Part shown: positions 11,518 through 21,700 of the stretch, piece after piece | Layout: the number at the start of each line of letters is the position of its first letter | How positions within the stretch are numbered: the stretch's first letter is position 1 | NCBI GenBank assembly: GCA_037447655.1 | Contig: JBBHKE010002926.1 | Location: forward strand, 201,914-262,032 | Source: Zygnema cylindricum | Taxonomy: Eukaryota; Streptophyta; Zygnematophyceae; Zygnematales; Zygnemataceae | Length of the DNA stretch: 60,119 nucleotides | Reading direction: 5' to 3' | Position numbers and translations under genes: made by a program | The notes under the pieces: generated by a model | What the model was told of the DNA's origin: nothing | What the model saw: the letters and a program-made list of their open reading frames with translations, nothing else | Database searches by the model: none

Positions 11518-12976
11518 CCATGTAAGCTATACTTTGAAAAAGTATTTTGGACTGTAGTGGAATGTTCCGTACTACTTTGGAATCGGAACTTTGAAATGTG
11601 ACGGTTGTATGCGTAGGTACAACTTTGTGACGGTTGACGACGACTACGAAATTGTTGACGCCAACAAAAATAGCGACAGCTGTAGACGTCTACAATTTCG
11701 TAATTTTGTGACATCGCAGATGTTTAGGGTTTTGGAACATTGTGACGTCACGCTCACTTGTGACGTCACAGATTCAAGAACTTTCGGCCATGGATACCCG
11801 ATTTCGTTTTCTCAACTTTTTTCGCTCTACACTGCGAATCGTTATTAGTGTCAACAACTCTATTTTGGGTTCTTAAAATTTTGATTTTTCCCCAAATAGG
11901 ATACATGATTTTAATTTTTCCTTGACGTTAATTAAGGTACCGTACAAAATAGCGTAAAGAACGAAAGTACAATAATATCTAAATAGTGTGGTGTACCGTC
12001 GATGTCAGACCGTACATAAATGTACCTTTTCAAGTGAAATTTTTTCAAAAAATGAATTAAATCAGACGCGCACGCATAGGAACGTGCGCTCAAAAAACGG
12101 GATTGGTCTGACACGTAAATTAGTCTGACATGTACGGATAATTAAATTTCACGACGGAGTACGATTTCAAATATTTTGTACGGATACATATAATAATGTG
12201 TATAATCGTACAAAAAAAAAATCCATTTTTGCTGTTCCAAATTAGCATTAACGCCGAAATTAGAATTCACCTTTTTAAAAAAAAAATCAAATTCTTAATT
12301 AGCATCAATTACGGTAAATTTACTTATACACTATTTAAACCTTGACACTAATAACGATGCGCGGTGTACTTGCCGTAAAAATATACATAAAGGTAGTCAA
12401 AAGAATTATTTTTCAAATATCTTTCATTTCATACCAGTTTTGTCGTGCCTCATTCTAAAAAGTGTGAGATAAAAGTGATAGTGTGAGAGGGAGAGGGGAG
12501 AGGCGAAAACGATGCAAAATTCTACCGAGGACCCATGAATGAAATTGGAGGTCCGAGACCCCTGCAGATTTTTTTCCGTACATCCTCGTCTTTTCCGTAC
12601 ATGCACGTGACAGGCAGGGAGAAAAATAGCGAGTACTATCCCTCGTCCTAAAATTTTACCACTCGTGTGGCGCGTGCGTGGGTTCCATTTCATTCGTTGT
12701 TTGGGCGGTACTTTCCTTGAAATCAGGTCGCGAGGTGATTTTTGATGAAGTTTTTTGACGGGCTGGATTCTCTTGCCCGAGGGTCGAAAAAAGGAAAATG
12801 CCAAAATGCGTTCACATGACGACAAACATGAAGTACATTCAAAGTATTGACTTGAAGTTTGCTGTACTTTTAAGGAATTTATTTTTTTGTACGGCTAAAG
12901 TTTATCTCGTACGGAACTGCGTTTTGGGTGAAAACGACAGATTAAAGTCGATACTTTGATACATGGGGACGTACCA
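11518..12976. mobile_element. PIF/Harbinger-like non-autonomous element with a nested insertion
   Basis: The left end is GGGTACGTCCCCATGT preceded by TAA (11515-11517). The right end is ACATGGGGACGTACCA followed by TTA (12977-12979). The 16-bp inverted ends are close to those of the separate element at 34431-35195. Three-base TWA flanks and short GG-starting ends fit PIF/Harbinger miniature elements; the class is an inference because no transposase is present. The 541-bp element at 11828-12368 is inserted in it. The left arm keeps one end (8688-8700) and has lost the other. Confidence 0.6.
11828..12368. mobile_element. 541-bp TA-flanked element, mirror copy
   Basis: Reverse complement of 7841-8381, differing by very few bases. 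It is nested within the Harbinger-like element of the right arm. Confidence 0.75.
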
Positions 12977-14819
12977 TTAGTAACGTATTACATTACAGTA
13001 CTCGTACGGATCAACCGGACATGTATAATTGCAGTTTATATTCTTTGGTCGTCCTCTAATGTACATTATGTACCGCTAAAAAAAATTGTATGGTGCAGTA
13101 TTTGGTTTGGGTATGGTAAAACCGCTACCTTTGTGTTTCTAAAACCAAAAGAATTCATTTATTAGAAACACATGATGGTGAGCCATCTGTGTTCAAGGAA
13201 ATGACAAAAGAAAGGCCAAGATAAAAAAAGGAAAATTTTACATGAAGACATTTATGATGTAGTGATGCAATGATGAAACCATGCCGACTTGAGTGACTTT
13301 TAATTTTCTTTCACATGTAGACACAATCGAGGAAAAGTAATTTGATGTCTCAGGGATTGGGCTCGGCCCAAATTTAAAACATATGTGTAAGAAGAAACAT
13401 GGAACTCACTCACAATCCGTGGCAATTTACGCCTACGCATTGACTAATATCAATAATGTTGATAAAGCATAAAATACCACAATTCAAACAATAAATTACG
13501 CCCACAAAATTCCAACATCCGCATCCGCCGCATGACAACCGTAGAATCGGCTCTTTCAAACAATCAACAAAAAAAATGAGTGTGGAGAGACGGGGAAAGC
13601 AATACGGTCGTAAAACGACAACCACAAATAGGAAACACATACGAATTTTTCACGACACAAGTAGCATAAATCAAAATTGACCAATCGTGAGAACAAGCAG
13701 TAAACAATAAACTCAGGCCAACCGTGCAGAACCTCCAAATTCAATGGACAACAAGCAATCGCGTAACCTCGACAATGTGAGGGGAGAAGCCCGCACATTT
13801 TAATAGTATTCTATGTAAAATATGGCGACACACCTCACAGTTATAAAAAAGATGAACACCACGTAAGGCTAGAAAGACGATTACAGGGGTATAAAGACCA
13901 TCATACTACCATCATGTAGGCAAGTTCTCAAACCTGCTAATCCATTTAAGCAATACGGGACGCATGTTAGCAATACACGACGCATATAACACGGGAATTC
14001 AAATGTGCGAAAACGATTAGTGACAATACATGTCATTTCCCCTTACTTTACACATATTGTACTAAAAAATTACACGTATAGAACTAAGAAACGACGTATA
14101 GTGTTCCATAGCTACAAAATGTGGTATTGTTAAACTACACTAAATTATTAATTTCAGGACTAGTAAAATTTGTGTATAGAACGAAGTATAGTAGACAAAG
14201 TGTTTGTTTTAAGTGTCAATATATACGTCGCACATATTTGGCTTTGTCGCTAATATGTTTTTACTGTTGAATCTTTGAGTACTATAGACCTAACGTCGAC
14301 TGGCCATTATATTAAAGGGCTCTCAATCCCACTAGGCTCTCAATCTCAACCGTCCATTTCCATAAAACGAGCGCCTGTGAGGAGCCTCTCCTGTAACCCT
14401 CTGTTTTAAATCTAAATGTCTAGAAAAACTCGACGAAAATATGCCACTAGATTGGATTTTAAAATTCGGTACTGGTGATACACATTTCGACCACTAATTC
14501 AAAATTATTGAAAAATAAATAAAGTATATCACCTTTTTATAAGAAAACGCACCGACTTTGTTAAAAGGCGCGATGATAAACCATCGCGCGATGTAAACCA
14601 TCGGAGTCCATGGGAACAAAAAAGGGCAGCAATGCTAAATATGAAAAAACTATTGTTTTGCCGTCTTATGGGATAGAACGCACATTCAACCGGTTTTACT
14701 AGTTTAATAAGTATAATACTATTTATTATACCTCATTTTAGACTATGATTTGTACACATTTTAAGTATGACACGTCGCATTCTCAACACCAGCAAATTCA
14801 TGTGGAAAGGCCAACCGAC

Positions 14820-15280
14820 CGCAGTATACAGTATTGAATTGACCAAAAAAGTACCAAAGGGGACAACTAAAAGTAAAAGTAAAAAAAAAAGAGCAAACCG
14901 TACCAAGACGTAACAAGAAGCACCAAAAAGTAGCAAAATGTAACAAAAGTAAAACAAAAGGGAACAAAAAGTGCTGGAACGTAACAAAAAATAATAAAAG
15001 GTATTAACAGAAAATGTAAAAGGTATTAAGGTAAGAGAAGATAACAAAAAGTACCAAAACGAAACAAAAGAAACAAACAGTGGAACGAAGAGTATGTGCA
15101 ACAAAAAAGTTACAAAAAGTTACAAAAAGTACCGAAAAGTAGTGAAAAAGTACCGAAAGTAACAAAAAGTACTGAAATGTAACAAAAAGTACTAAAAGTA
15201 ACAAAAAGTAAAAAAAAAATCATAGAGGGTACTGAAAAGTAACAAAAAGTAATGATAAAAAAAGTAACAAGACTAAGGTG
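14820..15280. repeat. Minisatellite, mirror copy
   Basis: Reverse complement of the array at 4715-5130. Units read CGAAAGTAACAAAAAGTAC with many variants. Copy number and order differ from the left arm, showing independent change since duplication. Confidence 0.8.
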
Positions 15281-15749
15281 GTTTGATGTAACCATTCACA
15301 AAATTGTCGATACGGAAAAACTTTTACTAACCTATATACGTGCTCCCAAGACTGTACAAAATCAACTGGAACTACTCAAAACACATCGGAAAAAAAAAAA
15401 AAACACAAAATTCTCTAAGAAACGACAAAGTAACTTCCTCCGCAAAAACGCTACTATTTTTACCAGCTCTCCAAAGTACCAAAGTCGAATATGTACACGG
15501 TAATATTATCAAACTGTTTCGAATATACAACAAAAGCTTACAATCCTTTCACAAAAAACAAGAGGTTTTCAACTGCACCGACGCTTTTTCAACATTTATT
15601 AAGGTTTTCCAACCCTCCCTCGACAGAAAAAACAAAGAAAAGGAGAAGGAAAAGGAGAAGGAAAAGGAGAAGGGAAAGGAAAAGAAAAAGGAAAAGGAAA
15701 AAAAAAAGAGAAAGAAAAAGGAAAAGAAAAAGGACACTAAGTACATTTA

Positions 15750-16166
15750 TTACCCACATTTCAGTCGAGCAAGTGGACCGAAAATCACCAGGTGAGCCAT
15801 AGAGGGGTTTACACTGATATACGGTGTACTTGTAATTTCATCTCCAGAATCTTGTACACTAAAAGCATACGATACCGTTTCTGAATTTGAACTTTCTGGA
15901 AAAAGATTGTCGGTCTTCTCTTGGTAATTGCTTATAAAATTGTTGGGTAGAGAAAGGAGAGAAGCTTCTTCTCCAAGAACTTCAACTTGCTCAGATACAC
16001 CATTGAAGCGATTGTTTAACTCACTACTACTCAAAGTGTTATTCTCAACCATCTCGTTATTTACCTTCTTCCCATCGTTTGACTTCTTCACAGAGGAGTC
16101 CACTTCCATTTCATTGCCAATACTCAAAGTGTTATTCTCCGCCTCGTTGATTACCTCCGTTTTTCC
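15750..16166 (-). pseudogene. 3' fragment of a second PWWP gene copy, cut by an assembly gap
   Basis: It encodes the last about 138 residues of the PWWP protein, ending at the same ARLKCG stop. The frame is fully open. Compared with 3834-4249 there are about ten amino-acid changes (for example F to S, P to L, M to I, N to Y) and one inserted Lys. The upstream part is lost in the 10-N gap at 16167-16176. It may be a fragment carried by the inverted duplication or the end of an intact second gene; the assembly cannot tell. Confidence 0.75.
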
Positions 16167-16176
16167 NNNNNNNNNN
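16167..16176. other. 10-N assembly gap
   Basis: A run of exactly ten N, typical of an arbitrary scaffold join. It lies at the outer edge of the right palindrome arm, inside the duplicated PWWP exon. Confidence 0.98.
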
Positions 16177-16440
16177 AACCAGGCTTACAAAATTAACCTG
16201 GTCAAAAACCAGGCTTACAAAATTAACCAGGTCAAAAACCAGGCTTACAAAAATAGTTCAAAAGTAGGTGAAAGTAGGCCCATACAATATGCCTATTGTA
16301 TGCAAAACATACAATATGACCTTAAGACCCATATTGTATTCGGACCTATTCGGACCAATTAAAACATTCGGACCAAAAACTGGACCAATTAAAACATTCG
16401 GACCAAAAACTGGTCCAATTAAAACATTCGGACCAAATTT
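16177..16440. repeat. Two short tandem arrays next to the gap
   Basis: 16177-16258 holds about 2.5 copies of a roughly 31-bp unit (AACCAGGCTTACAAAATTAA). 16347-16435 holds about three copies of a roughly 32-bp unit (TTAAAACATTCGGACCAAAA). Between them is a small inverted repeat around CATACAATATG. No coding content. Confidence 0.75.
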
Positions 16441-16591
16441 TTTATTTACACCGTCAGATTCAGACGATCGGACGGTCGATGATTAAAGTAGTGATCTAAG
16501 AAGATCACATGAAAAGCCCATAACACAACTTACGATTAATGCGCCGACCAAAGGCCTACCATAAAAACGCCTACTTTTGAACTATGGTTGC

Positions 16592-17275
16592 GAGCTTTAA
16601 AGGTGGAAACGAACAAAACAAAAAGAACACCAGCCAATCACGATGGTCGAACCGCTTGCAAATTGCGTAACGTGCCGTGACCAATAGGATGAAAGCCGAT
16701 CTCGATGGTCACAAAATTAAATCTGAAAGCGCTCTCAAATTGAATTATACGCGAACTACTGTAGATTCTTACAAGATTTTAGTTTTGTGCGAACACGACA
16801 TCTAGTCAGCAAAGCGACGGAAGTGCGGAACAGGTTTACGGGGGTCTTACATCATCGCATTTATGACATCCTTTTCGTAGCAGCTGCAGCCAATCCGAAT
16901 GAAACCAGTGAATAATAAAGTGCGAGCTCGAAAGTGCACGGCTGCGTTTGAAAAATAAAAAGGCTGTAATGTAGTTCGTACTTCTGAAAAGTACAGTACG
17001 AGCTTCCCGTTACTTTTGTAGGTCCTACTAGGTTTCTGTGGAAGGCCGGGATTTGAATGTAAACATTCTTCTGCGGAACATCTAGCCGTTCAATTTTCAT
17101 GTGAACGATTCAAACTTGATATATAAAGCGTGCGGTTTTTTTTTCATGGCTGATTTTTTGCAACATGGATGAATCAAAAACTTCAAACTGACTTTATGGC
17201 CTATGCTCAAAGGCGTATTATACGAGATTTAATATTTAACGTTACTTAAATGCTGCGTAAGATACTTTACAGTAC
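16592..17275 (+). repeat. Dispersed 650-bp repeat, copy 3 (outside the palindrome)
   Basis: It matches 8970-9622 in the same orientation from AGCTTTAAAGG to TGCTGCGTAAGATAC, with scattered substitutions and small indels. The TATA-like TTGATATATAAAGCG is kept near 17117. It lies 1.5 kb upstream of the TLDc gene. Confidence 0.7.
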
Positions 17276-17299
17276 AGTACTTCCCTGTACACTGTACTG

Positions 17300-17521
17300 T
17301 ACACCTTGAATCGCTATTAGGGTTAATAATTTTTTCGCCCACTCAAAACATATTTTCTCCGTACACACTTGTCCGATTTTCAATTTGAATCCGTCAATCG
17401 GAAGCTGAAAATATTAGCTTTCAATCGCAACCGTCAGATCTGCAATCCGACACGTGTGTACGGATAAAAAATGTTTTAAGCGACGAAAAAAACATTAACA
17501 CTAAAAGCGATACACGGTGTA
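17300..17521. mobile_element. TA-flanked miniature element
   Basis: The 222-bp copy starts TACACCTTGAATCGC and ends GCGATACACGGTGTA. Its interior is clearly homologous to the copy at 1393-1612 (same CCGTACACA and AAGCTGA blocks). From here to 18760 I see no other gene; the interval should contain the TLDc promoter. Confidence 0.85.
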
Positions 17522-18675
17522 GTGTCCGCATGACTCCTAATCGTAAGTGCCACATACGGACATCTTCATCTCCCTAACTTACGGACGTGATATTTGACCG
17601 TGAAATTACATTTTTTCGCGTGCGGATAAAATACGTATTTTTGTGAACTCAGCCCATCGTAATCAACATCGTAACGTCATGGTTATGCACCACCTGACCA
17701 TCACATCACATCACATCAAATTATTAAATTTTAGTTGCCACATATGAACCTGCCGTACGTCTTTATCCGTACCCTTCGTACACTTCTTCCTTCATATGAA
17801 CAAGTGCTACTTTGGTGAAACGTGCGCTTTACTGCATGTCCACTCTTCTGCTGCATCATTGCAGCATCATCCATCATCTATGGCTGCAACTCACTCTTCC
17901 GCACATCAAACCTGCTGTCAGCTGACAGGCGTTTGTTGCCCTGTACGGCTCAGTTAGTTCCTATTCCGTACACTTTGTATGCATTTTTCTGTGTCTATAT
18001 CATCTACTGGACAGTACTGCAACCTGCAATAAGTTCTTTATTTCTTTCATCATCTAAAGGAACATTGTATAAAACCTAAAAAAGCAACCAAACCTCTTCA
18101 CAATCGTGCGATATTTCAGTGCGAATTCCTGACCGAGAATATTTAGATGCTGTTAAGAAGAGCGCTGTAGTTAGTTATATTTGTTTGGATTACTTTTGTC
18201 TATTTGTATATATATATATAGAGAAAAGAAGAAAGATAATCTGTTTTGCAGTTGATCCAAAAAATATTTTGCACGCAGTGAACAATATTTTAAAAAACTT
18301 TAATTTCCAATTTCCAATTTCCAAGCTTGTATAGTTTTAGAGGACTTATTTTTCAGATACAACTTTTATTTTTCAACTTCTGTTTTCCATCAAACGGAAA
18401 GATAGTAGAATAAACGGATAAACAGAAAATAAAAACAGTTTACTCGGAGATCCTCCTGAGACACTCTTAATTCTTTCATCACATCCCTCATGGAAGTTTT
18501 TTCTGTTCAATGACTAAATTTTTTGAACTTCTCGAATAATGCGATGTAGTGATTATTATTTTTATTTGATGATCTGTCTTCCTTTCCTTTTGGTCATTTT
18601 CTGCGCAAGTTATTGCAGTTATACCAGAGGTACTTTTTACCACGCTTTTACAAAGTTTCTGTAGGAGTTTGCTCT

Positions 18676-18730
18676 TTCTTTTTCTCCCTCTCCCTCTCCC
18701 CCTCCCTCTCCCTCGCCCTCTCCTCTCCTT
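18676..18730. repeat. (CCCTCT)n tract upstream of the TLDc start
   Basis: A pyrimidine-only stretch of CTCCCT units just 5' of the TLDc start codon, in the presumed 5' UTR or proximal promoter. The same motif recurs in several introns of this gene. Confidence 0.7.
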
Positions 18731-18760
18731 TAGAATACCTTTGCTTTACTCTTTCTCACT

Positions 18761-21700
18761 ATGGCTGTGGCGGAAACCGAACAAACTTCATTTCACGAGA
18801 AATCGCAAGCTGACGACTTTAGACCAGAGAGAATTATTGTTGGTGGAAATAACAATGATGTTGGACCCGTTTCCTCTTGCGGAACGGATACGATTCAGTT
18901 CGTCAGAAATGATACAACGACAACTTCTATGGGAACAGTAACGGCAACGGAAACGGAAATGGTAACGGGAACGGCAACAGTTAGGGAGGCTCGTGTGAGC
19001 GACCGGGAAAGGCTGGAACTTATGGCGCTTTATCCGGCAGCTCTCGAGAAGAAACCTGATAGGTTGCCAGCTGGCTATGTGGATGATGGAGAGCCTCGGT
19101 TTTTTCTGCACGTCAAGAATGATAGGGTTCGCCTTCTCCGAGCCTTTGTTTGTATTGACATTGTGACTGCATTTTCCGTTTTTTTTTTTTTTGCATTATC
19201 AAATTTATATTCCATTTGTAGTTGCTGAAAAATTGTGACTGCATTTTCCATTTTATTTTTCTATCCTGTAGGTGCTATATTTTCCTATAGGATCGTACAT
19301 GTAGTGTAGAAACATGACATAGTCATAGTTCATAGCCTGTTTTGCTTTAAGCAGGCTGAAGTTTTCCTTCCTGAGCATTTTCCTCTGTTTCGTATTACGA
19401 GGAAAAAAAGGGGACACCAATGTTAAAGACTACACTATCCATCACTAATAGAGTTAATAGCTCTAATTCGAGTGGGGTGTTTTTTAGATTTGAAATAATA
19501 AACGAGTGTTTAACACATTATCTAGTTAAGTGGAAAGCATAATTTAGTGTAGTTAAGTCTAATACGATCTTAACACTCGTAATTTACTAACTCTAATAGC
19601 GATGTAAGTTGTTCCTCGATTTTGCAGGTTTGTGAAGCACGTTCAGAAAATAATATATGATGTGTGAGATGATGTTTTTACGAAATGGTTTTATTCATTA
19701 TATATTTATTTTTATGTTTTTTAGATAAGTGTTTATGATATGTTGTTTTTATTATATGTTGTTCTTATGATATGGTTTAATTTTTTTTTTTTGCAGGTGG
19801 AAGGTTTTTTGGCACCGTTTGGAGACACAATTGACTTCAGTCTCCCTCACACTTGTGTTTCATCCGCGGAATTTGTTGGCCTAAGGAAAATTCCTACTCG
19901 GAGAGCAAGTGACAATGAGTCATCGTCTAATAAAGTCACTTCCCCTCCTTCCCAAAAGTCAGTGAAGAGCGTGATTCTGGGGATCTTGCGAAAAGGTCAA
20001 AAAGTTTCAGACGGTCAAGATAATCTCCCAGGAATAAAGTCAACCAACCTTTGGATGAGTGAAGGCAAACAGGGAAAATCTAACATTCCAGATGGTAGAC
20101 TCTACAACGATTTTCCGATTTTGAGCCCGGGAGGTCCTTCTCCTCGATCTCTTAGAGGTGGAATTGATAACGGGGGACCTGCGTCAGGTATTTTTTCAGA
20201 ATCGAACTCAGTTCGACCTCGGAGAGAGACATGGCCGCGAAGTTGGGTTGCCGAAGATGGAAAGGGTTTACAAATGTTTGAGTTGTTATGGAAAGAGGGG
20301 CGATCAGGAGGCCTTATCAGACGACTAAAGTTTGAGACCAATGAGGGAGGGTGAGTCCTCTTAGTTTTTAGTAAACAGTACAAGTTTGGATTATTTTAGG
20401 AGATATGATGGGACTCAACAAAATGCATAGCCTGTTTTTTGGGAAAGTTCATGTTTTATGGCTCCCTCGACTCGCTTCTCCTCTATTGTTCTTGCACTCA
20501 CTTTGAATTCCCATGGTCTTGACTTGCTTTTAGGTGTTAATGCCATTTTCTGTTCATCCGCTTGTTATATGCGGGTCTACAGATACAGTTAAAAAACTAA
20601 CTGGTGTTGTTGTTTGTGCCCTCTCACTCCGTAGTGCTTTAATTGACTTGTCTCTAGGTTTTAATGTCTTTTTGTGATCATTCGATTGATAAATGTGGCT
20701 CGACAGGTATATTTTACTCAGGTCAAAAACCAACATGCTTTTAAAATTCTCGATTTTGACTCGGGGTCTTTATGTGCTTTTGTCTTTTTGTTGCTTTTTA
20801 AATTCCCGATTTTTACTCGGGGTCTTTAGGTGCTTTTGTCTTTTTGTGTCCATCCCCTTGATATACATGGCGTTACAAGTACAATTTACTGAGTTCAAAA
20901 ATCAACATGCTTTTAATTCCCTGATTTTGACTCCGGTCTTTAACTCTGATATTGACTTGTCTTTAGGTGCTAATGCCTTTTTTGTGTTCATCCCCTTGAC
21001 ATACGTGGCTCGGCAGGTATAATTTGCTGAGTTCAAAAATCAACTGGTGGGCTGCGGCGGCTCAAGGAAACAATATTTGCACCGATGCCGCTGAGGCAGC
21101 CATAGCGGCTTGTGGAGGAAACATAAAAGAGAATCAACCCTATCGTCGGTGGAGCTCAGACGACGAAGGAGGAGCCTCTGTAAAGCGGTCAGTCAGTGTA
21201 GGAAGGCCTGTTTTCGGCCTGAAAACTCTCCAATCTCTCCGGTCCAGGTCGTTTAGAGAGACGTCGGAGAATCAAGGGGGAGATGTAGATAAGTCGAGGG
21301 AGGATGGGGCTCAGTCTGACCTCTCAAGTAGAAGTCAAAAAGATACGAAAGAGCCTATGGGGACTCTTGCGGATGGTAGGGCTCGAATTCATGCGGCAAA
21401 ACAAGCAGTAGAGATTGCTGGGACTAATACTAAACTGGCTCAAGGAGATTTGCCCGAGAATGTTATCACTTGGGGTTCAATAATGGTGGAGGGCAAAGTG
21501 CTTCCAAAGAGGGACGGGAGTTCACAAGTTTTAAAAGATCATCATTTCAAAGCGGTACAAATTACCTCAATCATCCTTTTTCTGGGCCTTTATGTTTGAA
21601 GTAAGGGAAAAGCTGTTCTGCTTAAGGGGATTTATTGGCACTGTAACTGGTGGGATCGCTGTTTCTCTTCGAGAATTTGAGAATTCAGTGATATAAGTGT

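Larger units (their letters stand above)
10211..16166. repeat. Right arm of the 12.3-kb inverted repeat
   Basis: Reverse complement of the left arm. The nearly identical part is 10211-12859 and the diverged outer part about 12985-16166. The arm ends at a 10-N assembly gap inside the duplicated PWWP exon, so its true extent is unknown. Between 12985 and 15730 there is no gene, only the mirror of the PWWP 3' flank and the minisatellite at 14820-15280. Confidence 0.95.

Noticed and set aside
7384-11714. Frames of 60-137 codons in the palindrome inner arms, conserved between arms
   Set aside because: They are conserved only because the DNA arms are nearly identical. Both strands and several frames are equally preserved, and none shows transposase or other motifs.
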